NCBI GenBank assembly: GCA_020628545.1
Contig: JAHDEX010000003.1
Span: 54,166-118,165, forward strand
Direction: 5' to 3'
Origin: Paracoccaceae bacterium
GTDB lineage: Bacteria; Pseudomonadota; Alphaproteobacteria; Rhodobacterales; Rhodobacteraceae
DNA: 64,000 bases
Shown here: positions 30,643-40,181 of the stretch, piece by piece
Position numbering within the stretch: position 1 is the stretch's first letter
Layout of the letters: every line of letters starts with the position of its first letter
Translations under genes and position numbers: made by a program
Notes under the pieces: model-generated
Databases searched by the model: none
What the model saw: only the letters and a program-made list of their open reading frames with translations
What the model was told of the DNA's origin: nothing

Positions 30643-30729
30643 CACCAGTTCTACCAAATATTTAGTGTCACCGCATCTTATTCGCCCATCTTGCGGCGCG
30701 CTGCATCACTTGTCTGGAGGGACCATCCG

Positions 30730-32502
30730 ATGAAAATGACCACAGAAGAAGCCTTTGTCAAAACACTGCAACGACATGGCATCCGTCATGCCTTCGGGAT
30801 CATCGGATCGGCTATGATGCCTATTTCCGATATTTTCCCTGCTGCGGGCATCAAATTCTGGGACTGCGCACACGAAGGATCCGCAGGCTTCATGTCTGAC
30901 GGCTACACACGCGCCACCGGCGAAATGTCGATGATGATCGCGCAAAACGGCCCCGGAATCACAAACTTCGTCACCGCTGTGAAAACAGCTTACTGGAACC
31001 ACACACCGGTTCTGCTGGTCACACCACAGGCGGCCAACAAGACCATCGGTCAGGGTGGCTTCCAGGAAATGGAACAGATGAACCTATTCAAAGACTGTGT
31101 GGCCTACCAGGAAGAGGTTCGCGACCCATCCCGCATCTGCGAGGTACTGGCCCGCGTGATCTCTAAAGCGCACCGCTTGTCCGGCCCAGCGCAAATCAAC
31201 ATCCCGCGCGACTTCTGGACCCAGGTTGTCGACATCGAGATCCCCGATCCGATTTCGTTTGAAGCTTCCCCTGGTGGCGAGAACTCCGTCGCTGCTGCTG
31301 CTGCGTTGCTCTCTGAAGCGAAGTTCCCAGTGATCTTAAACGGCGCTGGTGTTGTCCTCTCCGAGGGCGGCATCGAAGCTTCCAAGGCTTTGGCCGAGGC
31401 CCTCGACGCGCCTGTCTGCGTTGGTTACCAGCACAACGACGCCTTCCCAGGCTCTCACCCGCTGTTTGCCGGCCCCCTCGGCTACAACGGCTCCAAGGCT
31501 GGGATGGAACTGATCAACAAAGCCGACGTCGTTCTGGCCCTCGGCACACGTCTGAACCCATTCTCCACCCTGCCCGGCTACGGCATCGACTACTGGCCGA
31601 CAGACGCGAAGGTCATTCAGGTTGACATCAATCCTGACCGCATCGGTCTGACCAAGAAGGTCTCGGTGGGCATCGTGGGTGATGCGGCCAAAGTGGCAAA
31701 AGGCATCACTGCCAACCTCGCTGACGGTGCCGGTGACGCAGGCCGCGATGAGCGGAAAGCGATGATCGCCGACACCAAGTCGAAGTGGAAGCAAGAGCTG
31801 TCCTCGATGGACCACGAGCAGGACGATCCGGGCACCACATGGAATGAGCGTGCCCGTGCTGCCAAGCCTGACTGGATGTCCCCACGCATGGCATGGCGCG
31901 CGATCCAAGCCGCACTGCCACGTGAAGCGATCATCTCGTCAGACATCGGCAACAACTGCGCGATCGGCAATGCCTATCCGGACTTTGACGAAGGCCGCAA
32001 ATACCTGGCACCTGGCCTCTTTGGTCCATGTGGTTACGGCCTGCCGTCCATCGTGGGCGCGAAGATTGGCTGCCCAGACGTGCCAGTTGTCGGTTTCGCC
32101 GGTGACGGCGCCTTCGGCATTGCCGTGAACGAGTTGACGGCCATCGGCCGCGGCGACTGGCCCGCGATCACGCAGATTGTCTTCCGCAACTACCAGTGGG
32201 GTGCCGAAAAGCGGAACTCCACCCTGTGGTTTGACGACAATTTCGTGGGCACAGAGCTCGACACGGAAGTGTCTTATGCTGGCATCGCAAAGGCCTGCGG
32301 CCTTGAAGGCGTTGCGGTCCGCACCATGGACGAGCTGACCGACGTTCTTAACAGGGCGATCAAAGATCAGATGGAAAACAACAAAACCACGCTGATCGAA
32401 GTCATGCTGAACCAGGAACTGGGCGAGCCGTTCCGCCGCGACGCGATGAAGAAACCAGTCCGCGTTGCAGGTATTGATGCAGCCGATATGGCGGCGGAGT
32501 AA
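30730..32502 (+). CDS. xsc: sulfoacetaldehyde acetyltransferase
   Basis: MKMTTEEAFVKTLQRHGIRHAFGIIGSAMMPISDIFPAAGIKFWDCAHEGSAGFMSDGYTRATGEMSMMIAQNGPGITN; ThDP-enzyme architecture. ATG at 30730. Confidence 0.96.
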   Translation: MKMTTEEAFVKTLQRHGIRHAFGIIGSAMMPISDIFPAAGIKFWDCAHEGSAGFMSDGYTRATGEMSMMIAQNGPGITNFVTAVKTAYWNHTPVLLVTPQAANKTIGQGGFQEMEQMNLFKDCVAYQEEVRDPSRICEVLARVISKAHRLSGPAQINIPRDFWTQVVDIEIPDPISFEASPGGENSVAAAAALLSEAKFPVILNGAGVVLSEGGIEASKALAEALDAPVCVGYQHNDAFPGSHPLFAGPLGYNGSKAGMELINKADVVLALGTRLNPFSTLPGYGIDYWPTDAKVIQVDINPDRIGLTKKVSVGIVGDAAKVAKGITANLADGAGDAGRDERKAMIADTKSKWKQELSSMDHEQDDPGTTWNERARAAKPDWMSPRMAWRAIQAALPREAIISSDIGNNCAIGNAYPDFDEGRKYLAPGLFGPCGYGLPSIVGAKIGCPDVPVVGFAGDGAFGIAVNELTAIGRGDWPAITQIVFRNYQWGAEKRNSTLWFDDNFVGTELDTEVSYAGIAKACGLEGVAVRTMDELTDVLNRAIKDQMENNKTTLIEVMLNQELGEPFRRDAMKKPVRVAGIDAADMAAE

Positions 32503-32599
32503 GGCGATCTCAGCGGTCGCAATCAGTCACCTTTGGCAGGGCCCAGGCGGCGCGCGCGTTTGCCGCGTGCCCCAATCACGACCGCCACAGAAAGACAAC

Positions 32600-32628
32600 G
32601 CTCTGCCCGCGTCACGCGCGGGTAGAGC
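32600..32628 (+). terminator. 12-bp intergenic hairpin between xsc and pta
   Basis: GCTCTGCCCGCG(32600-32611)-tcacg-CGCGGGTAGAGC(32617-32628), one G-T wobble, then CGTTTT. Confidence 0.55.
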
Positions 32629-32757
32629 CGTTTTAACTCGTAATGCCGCAAACCTTACGCACCTCGGTCATCGTGCATCTGCGTCAACTTTTTGCATTTA
32701 CCCTCCCGCAAACCCGATCATTGTGGGGCATATCGAAGTGAGCCGGGGGATATTCTT

Positions 32758-33693
32758 ATGACATCCATTTTCGTTTCCGAGCGGGAGGCTGTCTGCCCGC
32801 CTAACCTGATAAAACTCGCACAAGGTTTTGCCGCACCCCGCGTCGCGATCGCGCGGGCGAGCGCACCGCTGCCGATGGAGGCCGCTGAAGACGCAACCAA
32901 GGCTGGTATCATGACCCCGGTCTTCGTGGGTGAAGCCGATGTGATCCGCGCTGAAGCGGACAAGCTTGATTGGGATATCTCCGGCTACGCCCTGCACGAC
33001 ACGACCGGCGAGGAAGAAGCGGGCATGACCGCCGCGCGCCTGTGCGGCGAGGGTGAGGCCGATGTGCTGATGAAAGGTCAACTGCACACGGACGTCTTCA
33101 TGAAATCCGCCGTCAGCCGTGACAACGGCCTGCGAACCGGCAAGCGTTTTGTCCATATCTTCCACATCAGCCATCCCGACGGTGGCAAACCGATCCTGAT
33201 TTCTGATGCTGCTGTGAACGTGTCGCCAAATCTTGAAACCCGCCAAAACGCCATGGAAGAGGTTGTCGACCTGCTGCAGCGTCTGGGCACAGAGCGCCCT
33301 AAACTCGCGATCTTGTCCGCGACCGAAAGCCCCATCCCTTCAGTCCCATCGTCTATGGATGGCCAAGCGCTCGCTAATTGGGCGAAAGAGAACTTGAAGG
33401 ACGCGGACGTCTCCGGCCCCCTCGCCCTCGACCTGATCCTGTCGAGCAAAGCGGCGGCGACCAAAGGCCTAGGCGATGATCCGGTGGCAGGGGATGCCGA
33501 CGGGATCATCGTTCCCGATATCGTTTCGGGCAACGCGCTGTTCAAAGCCATGGTCTATCTGTCCGGCGGCTGTGCAGCTGGGATCGTCAGCGGCGCCAAG
33601 GTACCAATCCTGCTGACCTCCCGCGCAGACCCTGCCGCAGCCCGCATGGCATCCGCTGCATTGGCAGCAATACGGTGCGGTTTGCCAAAATGA
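32758..33693 (+). CDS. pta: phosphate acetyltransferase (Pta/Ptb family)
   Basis: GEGEADVLMKGQLHTDVFMKSAV, HIFHISHPDGGKPILISDAAVNVSPNLETRQNAMEEVV, GIVSGAKVPILLTSRADPAAARMASAALA. ATG at 32758. Confidence 0.93.
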   Translation: MTSIFVSEREAVCPPNLIKLAQGFAAPRVAIARASAPLPMEAAEDATKAGIMTPVFVGEADVIRAEADKLDWDISGYALHDTTGEEEAGMTAARLCGEGEADVLMKGQLHTDVFMKSAVSRDNGLRTGKRFVHIFHISHPDGGKPILISDAAVNVSPNLETRQNAMEEVVDLLQRLGTERPKLAILSATESPIPSVPSSMDGQALANWAKENLKDADVSGPLALDLILSSKAAATKGLGDDPVAGDADGIIVPDIVSGNALFKAMVYLSGGCAAGIVSGAKVPILLTSRADPAAARMASAALAAIRCGLPK

Positions 33694-34751
33694 TCCTTGT
33701 GCTGAACGCAGGCTCGTCATCTTTGAAGGTCGAGGTTTTAGATCGGCAGTTGACTTCTGTGCTTAGCGGATCTGTGACCGAAATCGGTGCTGACGGGACG
33801 TTGCGGTTGGGTGACGAGCGCTCCCCAATCTCAGCGACACATCACGCCGCTGCACTCGGCGCGATGCTTGCGGCGCTCGAAGGCAAAGGCATTAGACCAG
33901 ATAATTTAGAAGCTGCAGCGCACCGCGTCGTCCATGGCGGTACCATCCTGACCCGACCGGCCAAGGTCACGCCGCAAGTGATCACCGCGATTGAGGCCTG
34001 CATCCCGCTCGCCCCGCTGCACAACCCCAACAACCTCGCGGCTATATTGGCGTTGCAAGAAACCGCACCCGACTTGCCGCAATACTGCTCTTTCGGGACT
34101 GCGTTTCATGCGACAAATCCCGACGTTGCAACGCGCTATGCCATTGCGCAGACCCAACACGACGCAGGTATCCGCCGCTATGGTTTCCACGGTCTGAGCT
34201 ACGCGAACATGGTTGCGGAGTTTGGCGACACACTGCCGTCCCGCTTACTGGCACTGCACCTTGGCAACGGCGCATCGCTCTGCGCAATCAAAGACGGCAA
34301 ATCCATTGCCACATCAATGGGCTATTCGCCGCTTTCTGGCCTGACCATGGGCACCCGGTCCGGTGACATCGACGGCGCCGCAGTTCTCCGAATGTCTACC
34401 GCACTCGGCGAAGACGAAACGGACCGGATGCTGAACAAAAACTCCGGCCTCAAGGCACTCGCGGGCGACAGCAATATGAAAACGCTGTTGGACCGAGACG
34501 ACAGTGCCGCCAAATTCGCTGTCGAGCATTTCTGCTACTGGGCCGCACGCCATGCAGGTTCCGCCATTGTTGCGATGGGCGGGGTTGATGCTGTCGCCTT
34601 TACGGGTGGTATCGGTGAAAACGCGGCTCCTGTGCGCGACCGGATCATGGCGCACCTCGCTTGTTTCGGCTCGCCCGATGTTCACGTCATCGCGGCAGAC
34701 GAAGAAAAACAAATCGCCCGCGACGCGCTCTCTATAATGGAGGCCGCATGA
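33690..34751 (+). CDS. ackA: acetate kinase
   Basis: MILVLNAGSSSLKVEVLD, AAHRVVHGGTILTRPAKVT, YGFHGLSYANMVAEF, LALHLGNGASLCAIKDGKSIATSMGYSPLSGLTMGTRSGDID. ATGA overlap with pta. Confidence 0.95.
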   Translation: MILVLNAGSSSLKVEVLDRQLTSVLSGSVTEIGADGTLRLGDERSPISATHHAAALGAMLAALEGKGIRPDNLEAAAHRVVHGGTILTRPAKVTPQVITAIEACIPLAPLHNPNNLAAILALQETAPDLPQYCSFGTAFHATNPDVATRYAIAQTQHDAGIRRYGFHGLSYANMVAEFGDTLPSRLLALHLGNGASLCAIKDGKSIATSMGYSPLSGLTMGTRSGDIDGAAVLRMSTALGEDETDRMLNKNSGLKALAGDSNMKTLLDRDDSAAKFAVEHFCYWAARHAGSAIVAMGGVDAVAFTGGIGENAAPVRDRIMAHLACFGSPDVHVIAADEEKQIARDALSIMEAA

Positions 34752-35509
34752 TTTGGCTCACCGATATCACGAGCCTGACAGCATCCGAATTCTGGATCGT
34801 CACGGCCATTGTTTTCCTGGCCGGTCTTGTGCGTGGCTTTTCTGGTTTTGCACTGTCGGCGCTCATAATGGCGACCGCCGTTGTCATCCTGCCGCCCGTC
34901 GAGCTGATTCCAATGCTTTGGTGGCTCGAGATGTCGGCATCGCTTCTCATGATCAAGGAAGGTTTCCAAGACGCCGACCGCCCAACGACATATGGCCTTG
35001 TTATCGGCAATACGGTTGGCTGGCCGATTGGTTTGTGGCTCACGGTTTCACTCGACGTGGCTATGTCCAAAATAGTCGCACTCACCATCATCGTGGTTCT
35101 GGCCGCCAGCCAACTTGCAAAAGTCCGCCTTGGATTCCTCGCGTCCAAACCCGGCCTCTACGGCACCGGGATTGTTGCAGGCATTGTCAGCGGTCTCGCC
35201 CACGTGGGCGGCATGGTCGTTGCCTTCTATGTTTTGGCCAGCAACGCACCTGCACGCTCCATGCGCGGCTCGCTGGTGCTTTACCTATTCCTCGGCTCAC
35301 TTGTCTCACTCTTCATCCAACTTGCGTTTGGCGTCATGGATATGTCCGGCGTCGCGCGCGGGCTGGTCTTTGCAATCCCTACGATGATCGGGGTCTTCTT
35401 GGGGCAAAAGCTCTTCATTGAACGCCTCGCCCCTTATTACCGCCCCTTCTGCCTGACGCTGCTGTGCGTTTTGGCCAGTGCGGGTCTCATCCGCACTGCT
35501 GTTTCGTGA
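34748..35509 (+). CDS. sulfite exporter TauE/SafE family (TSUP) membrane protein
   Basis: FLAGLVRGFSGFALSALIMATAVVILPPVELIPMLWWLEMSASLLM; repeated hydrophobic helices. ATG at 34748. Confidence 0.9.
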   Translation: MIWLTDITSLTASEFWIVTAIVFLAGLVRGFSGFALSALIMATAVVILPPVELIPMLWWLEMSASLLMIKEGFQDADRPTTYGLVIGNTVGWPIGLWLTVSLDVAMSKIVALTIIVVLAASQLAKVRLGFLASKPGLYGTGIVAGIVSGLAHVGGMVVAFYVLASNAPARSMRGSLVLYLFLGSLVSLFIQLAFGVMDMSGVARGLVFAIPTMIGVFLGQKLFIERLAPYYRPFCLTLLCVLASAGLIRTAVS

Positions 35510-35520
35510 AAGGACAGATG

Positions 35521-38343
35521 ATGTCACTTGATCAACCCAACCTGGATACATCACCGAAAGTCTCGGACGAGGTGCGCAAAACCACCTGCTACATGTGCGC
35601 CTGCCGCTGCGGAATCAACGTGCATATGAAGGGTGGCAAGGTGGCCTACATCGAAGGCAATCGCGACCACCCGGTGAACCAGGGCGTGCTCTGCGCCAAA
35701 GGCAGCGCCGGTATCATGCAGCATAATGCACCATCGCGCTTGCGTGCGCCGATGAAGCGCGTGGGCGAGCGCGGGTCAGGTGAGTTTGAAGAGATCAGCT
35801 GGGACGAAGCACTCAAGATGGCCGTCGATCTGCTCAAGCCGATCAGGGAGAACAACCCAGAGAAACTGGCCTTCTTCACCGGTCGTGACCAATCGCAGTC
35901 GTTCACCGGTTTCTGGGCGCAGGCCTACGGCACCCCCAACTTTGCAGCGCATGGCGGTTTCTGCTCTGTCAACATGGCGGCGGGCGGCATCTACACCATG
36001 GGCGGCGCGTTTTGGGAGTTTGGCCAGCCCGACTGGGACCGCACAAAGATGGTGATGATTTTCGGGGTCGCCGAAGATCACGACAGTAACCCGATCAAGA
36101 TGGGCATTGGCCGCGCGAAAAAGAAAGGCGCGAAGATCATCGGCGTGAACCCGATCCGCACCGGCTACAACGCAGTGGCCGACGAATGGGTTGGCATCAC
36201 CCCCGGCACCGACGGCCTTTACATCCTGTCGATGATCCACTGCCTGATGAAAGCAGGCAAGATTGACCTCGACTACCTGGCCCGTTTCACCAACGCCTCT
36301 TGCCTCGTGAATGAGGACCCGAACAGTGATCAACGCGGTCTTTTGCTGAAAGACAGCGATGGTCAGCCGGTTGTGATCGACCGGAACACCGGCAAACTAG
36401 CGCCTTGGAACGGTCAGGGTGTGGAGCCTGATTTATCCGCCACGTATCGCGATAAGGGCATCACCCACCGCCCGGTCTTCCACCTGATGGCGGACAAATA
36501 TCTGTCTGACGAATACGCGCCGGAGAACGTGGCAGAGCGCGTGGGCATCTCAGCCGAAAACATCCGCAAGATGGCCGCGGACCTGGCGCGTGTGGCATTT
36601 GATGAGGAAATCAGCCTCGACCGTACGTGGACAGACTTCCGCGGCAAAACCCATACCAAGATGGTCGGCCGCCCCGTGTCGTTCCACGCGATGCGCGGAA
36701 TCTCTGCCCACTCCAACGGGTTTCAGACCTGCCGCGCGCTGCATACGTTGCAGATCATCCTCGGTACGGTCGAAACACCCGGCGGCATGCGGTTCAAACC
36801 GCCATATCCAAAACCTGCGACGGCACACCCCAAGCCGCACGGCAAAGTGACCCCCGGCGCTCCGCTCGACGGACCGCATCTCGGTTACGCCCAAGGCCCA
36901 GACGACCTGCTGATTGAAGACGACGGCACGCCAAAGCGGATCGACAAAGCCTATTCGTGGGAGAACCCCATGTCCGCCCACGGGCTGATGCATATGGTAA
37001 TCTCTAACGCCCATGCGGGCACGCCCTATAAGATCGACACGCTGTTTATGTATATGGCGAACATGTCGTGGAACTCCTCCATGAACACGTCGGGCGTGAT
37101 GAAGATGCTGACGGACAAGAATGAGGACGGGTCTTATGTCATCCCGAATATCATCTACTCCGATGCCTACTCGTCAGAGATGGTCGCCTACGCCGACCTG
37201 ATCCTGCCCGACACGACCTATTTGGAACGGCACGACTGTATCTCGCTCCTCGACCGTCCAATTTGCGAGGCTGATGGCGTCGCAGATGCGATCCGCTGGC
37301 CGGTGGTCGAACCTGACCGCGACGTGCGCGGTTTCCAGACGGTGCTATGCCAGCTTGGCGCGATGCTCGACATGCCGGGATTCGTGAACGACGACGGCAG
37401 CGCGAAGTACACAGACTATGCCGACTACATCACCAACCACATCCGCCGTCCTGGCGTCGGCCCCTTGGCTGGGTTCCGCGGAAATGGGGATGACCATGGC
37501 CGTGGCGACGTGAATCCCAACCAGCTTGACCGCTACATCGAAAACGGTGGTTTCTGGATCGAACATGTTCCTGACGACTGCGCCTACTACAAACCCTTCA
37601 ACACCGCCTATCAGGAATGGGCAGTGAAGATGGGCTTCTATGATGTGGTCCAGCCCTATATCTTCCAGCTCTACGTGGAACCGCTGCGCAAGTTCCAACT
37701 CGCCGCCGAAGGCGTGGGCGACCGTCAACCGCCAGAACATTTGCGCGAACGTCTGAAGCGAACCATGGACCCGCTACCGATCTGGTACGCACCGTTCGAA
37801 GACGGGCATGTCGACCCGGAAGAGTTTCCGGTTCACGCCCTTACCCAACGACCCATGGCAATGTACCACTCCTGGGGCACGCAGAACGCGTGGCTGCGCC
37901 AGATCCATGGGCACAACCCGCTCTATGTTCCCACCAAGATCTGGGAGGAGAACGGCTTTGAAGAGGGCGATTGGGCGAAAGTGACCTCCGCACATGGCGA
38001 AATCGTTGTGCCGGTCGCGCATCAGGCCTCGCTCAACGCAAACACCGTCTGGACCTGGAACGCGATCGGCAAGCGCAAGGGTGCCTGGGCGCTCGACGAA
38101 GGCGCGCCGGAGGCCACCAAAGGGTTTCTGTTAAACCACCTGATCCACGAATTGTTGCCACCTAAAGGCGACGGGATGCGCTGGGCCAACTCCGACCCGA
38201 TCACCGGTCAGGCGGCGTGGTTCGACCTGCGCGTGAAGATCAGCAAGTCGGACGTACCGAATGAGGCACAACCCGCGATCCCGCCGATCAAATCACCAGT
38301 CGGCAAAGGCCCTGGCAAACTGACTTGGAAGGTGGGGTCGTGA
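35521..38343 (+). CDS. soeA: molybdopterin oxidoreductase, probable sulfite dehydrogenase subunit SoeA
   Basis: KTTCYMCACRCGINVHMKGGKVAYIEGNRDHPVNQGVLCAKG [4Fe-4S]/Mo domain; followed by FeS and membrane-anchor subunits, adjacent to the xsc operon. Confidence 0.9.
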   Translation: MSLDQPNLDTSPKVSDEVRKTTCYMCACRCGINVHMKGGKVAYIEGNRDHPVNQGVLCAKGSAGIMQHNAPSRLRAPMKRVGERGSGEFEEISWDEALKMAVDLLKPIRENNPEKLAFFTGRDQSQSFTGFWAQAYGTPNFAAHGGFCSVNMAAGGIYTMGGAFWEFGQPDWDRTKMVMIFGVAEDHDSNPIKMGIGRAKKKGAKIIGVNPIRTGYNAVADEWVGITPGTDGLYILSMIHCLMKAGKIDLDYLARFTNASCLVNEDPNSDQRGLLLKDSDGQPVVIDRNTGKLAPWNGQGVEPDLSATYRDKGITHRPVFHLMADKYLSDEYAPENVAERVGISAENIRKMAADLARVAFDEEISLDRTWTDFRGKTHTKMVGRPVSFHAMRGISAHSNGFQTCRALHTLQIILGTVETPGGMRFKPPYPKPATAHPKPHGKVTPGAPLDGPHLGYAQGPDDLLIEDDGTPKRIDKAYSWENPMSAHGLMHMVISNAHAGTPYKIDTLFMYMANMSWNSSMNTSGVMKMLTDKNEDGSYVIPNIIYSDAYSSEMVAYADLILPDTTYLERHDCISLLDRPICEADGVADAIRWPVVEPDRDVRGFQTVLCQLGAMLDMPGFVNDDGSAKYTDYADYITNHIRRPGVGPLAGFRGNGDDHGRGDVNPNQLDRYIENGGFWIEHVPDDCAYYKPFNTAYQEWAVKMGFYDVVQPYIFQLYVEPLRKFQLAAEGVGDRQPPEHLRERLKRTMDPLPIWYAPFEDGHVDPEEFPVHALTQRPMAMYHSWGTQNAWLRQIHGHNPLYVPTKIWEENGFEEGDWAKVTSAHGEIVVPVAHQASLNANTVWTWNAIGKRKGAWALDEGAPEATKGFLLNHLIHELLPPKGDGMRWANSDPITGQAAWFDLRVKISKSDVPNEAQPAIPPIKSPVGKGPGKLTWKVGS

Positions 38344-38456
38344 TGAGTTTCGCCTTCGCCTCCGTCGCGGCAATCGCGACCATCCTTATTTACGGTGCGC
38401 GCCAAGTGCACAGCCAGTGCATGCCTTGTGCACAGCCAATTCGAGGGCCAAAATGA
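38343..38456 (+). CDS. small ORF (37 aa) translationally coupled to soeA and soeB; predicted single-TM peptide with CxxC
   Basis: TGATG overlap with the soeA stop and ATGA overlap with the soeB start; translation MSFAFASVAAIATILIYGARQVHSQCMPCAQPIRGPK. Confidence 0.45.
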   Translation: MSFAFASVAAIATILIYGARQVHSQCMPCAQPIRGPK

Positions 38457-39232
38457 CCCAGCTACCATCTTCAACCCAAAAGAAACTCGGCCTCGTGATC
38501 GACCTGGACACCTGCGTGGGTTGCCATGCATGTGTGATCTCCTGCAAAGGCTGGAATACCGAAAACTACGGCGCACCACTGTCGGATCAGGACCCTTATG
38601 GGGCCAACCCAACGGGCACATTCCTAAACCGCGTGCATTCTTATGAGGTGCAGCCACCAAACCTGAAAGACGGGTCAAAAGCCGCCGCTCAGCTGATCCA
38701 CTTTCCGAAATCCTGCCTGCATTGCGAAGACGCACCTTGCGTGACCGTCTGCCCCACCGGGGCCAGCTACAAGCGGCAGGAAGACGGGATCGTGCTCGTC
38801 AATGAAAGCGACTGTATCGGCTGCGGCCTGTGCGCCTGGGCCTGCCCCTATGGCGCGCGGGAACTCGACGCCGATGAAGGCGTGATGAAGAAATGCACCC
38901 TCTGCGTGGACCGCATTTATAACGAAAACCTACCCGAAGAAGACCGCCAGCCTGCCTGCGTGCGGACCTGCCCGGCTGAGGCGCGGCACTTTGGCGACTT
39001 CGCTGATCCAGAAAGCAACGTTTCCATCCTCACAGCAGAACGCGGCGGGATGGACCTGATGCCGGAACAAGGTACCAAGCCGGTAAACAAATACTTGCCC
39101 CCGCGCCCCAAGGACGAAGCTCCTGAATTCGATGTGCTCGCCCCCTACCTTGAACCCATCGCACAAGACGCAAAAGGCTTTGTCGGCTGGCTCGACAAAA
39201 CGCTGTCTGCCATGCCCAGAGGAGCAAAGTAA
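38453..39232 (+). CDS. soeB: iron-sulfur subunit, probable SoeB
   Basis: VIDLDTCVGCHACVISCKGWNT, HCEDAPCVTVCPTGASYKR, SDCIGCGLCAWACPYGARE, CVRTCPAEARHFGD ferredoxin clusters. ATG at 38453. Confidence 0.92.
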   Translation: MTQLPSSTQKKLGLVIDLDTCVGCHACVISCKGWNTENYGAPLSDQDPYGANPTGTFLNRVHSYEVQPPNLKDGSKAAAQLIHFPKSCLHCEDAPCVTVCPTGASYKRQEDGIVLVNESDCIGCGLCAWACPYGARELDADEGVMKKCTLCVDRIYNENLPEEDRQPACVRTCPAEARHFGDFADPESNVSILTAERGGMDLMPEQGTKPVNKYLPPRPKDEAPEFDVLAPYLEPIAQDAKGFVGWLDKTLSAMPRGAK

Positions 39233-40101
39233 TGCATCCCGCACCATCCGTTATCATCTTCACGACCTTCTCGGGCCTTGGGTTCGGTCTATTATTCTGG
39301 CTTGGCCTCGGCGCGATCAAACCCATGGGCTGGGGCGCATTCCTGTGGTTTTTCATCGCCTACGCGATGGCCGTTGGCGGTCTGATCGCCTCCACCTTCC
39401 ACCTCGGCCACCCGGAGCGGGCGATCAAAGCCTTCTCCCAATGGCAGACGTCCTGGTTGTCGCGTGAGGGGATTGCTGCCGTCTTCACGCTCGTTGTCAT
39501 GGGCATCTATGCGCTTGGCGCGCTGTTTGGCGTGCATATGGGTTTCACCGGCTTCATCGGTGCCATTGGGTGCCTGGCAACGGTTTTCACGACGTCGATG
39601 ATCTACGCCCAGTTGAAAACCGTGCCGCGCTGGCGGCATTGGTCCACACCGGCCATGTTCCTGCTTTTGTCCATTGGCGGCGGTGCCTTGTTTGCGGGAC
39701 AAGTCACAGTTGCAATCGTGCTGCTGCTGATCGCAGCGGTGATGCAGTATTTCGCCTGGATGTCAGGTGATGGGCGGCTGAGCCATAGCGGAACGAACCT
39801 GAAAACAGCGACCGGGCTGGGTACCATTGGTGAGGTCCGCGCGTTTGAACCGCCGCACACGGGCACTAACTATCTTCTGAAGGAGTTTGTGCATGTGGTT
39901 GGCCGCAAGCATTCTGCCAAGCTGCGCCAGATCACGCTGGGCCTTGCGTTTCTCGCGCCTATCCTGTTGCTGCTATTGCCGTTCAACCACTTCTTTGCGC
40001 TGCTCGCTGTGCTTTGCCATGTGGCAGGAGTATTGACGCTCCGCTGGCTCTTCTTTGCAGAGGCTGAGCACGTCGTCGGGCTCTATTACGGCAAGCGCTG
40101 A
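39232..40101 (+). CDS. soeC: DmsC-like membrane anchor subunit, probable SoeC
   Basis: MHPAPSVIIFTTFSGLGFGLLFWLGLG, STFHLGHPERAIKAFSQWQTSWLSREGI; TAATG overlap with soeB. Confidence 0.9.
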   Translation: MHPAPSVIIFTTFSGLGFGLLFWLGLGAIKPMGWGAFLWFFIAYAMAVGGLIASTFHLGHPERAIKAFSQWQTSWLSREGIAAVFTLVVMGIYALGALFGVHMGFTGFIGAIGCLATVFTTSMIYAQLKTVPRWRHWSTPAMFLLLSIGGGALFAGQVTVAIVLLLIAAVMQYFAWMSGDGRLSHSGTNLKTATGLGTIGEVRAFEPPHTGTNYLLKEFVHVVGRKHSAKLRQITLGLAFLAPILLLLLPFNHFFALLAVLCHVAGVLTLRWLFFAEAEHVVGLYYGKR

Positions 40102-40135
40102 CCAAAACGACGCTTTCGGATTCGAACAAGAAGCA

Positions 40136-40156
40136 CGTCGCGAAAAACCCGCGACG
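40136..40156. terminator. hairpin CGTCGCG-aaaaacc-CGCGACG between convergent soeC and the PQQ dehydrogenase
   Basis: Perfect 7-bp stem followed by CGCAATTTTCT on the + strand. Confidence 0.6.
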
Positions 40157-40181
40157 CGCAATTTTCTAAGGAGTCAGTTTT

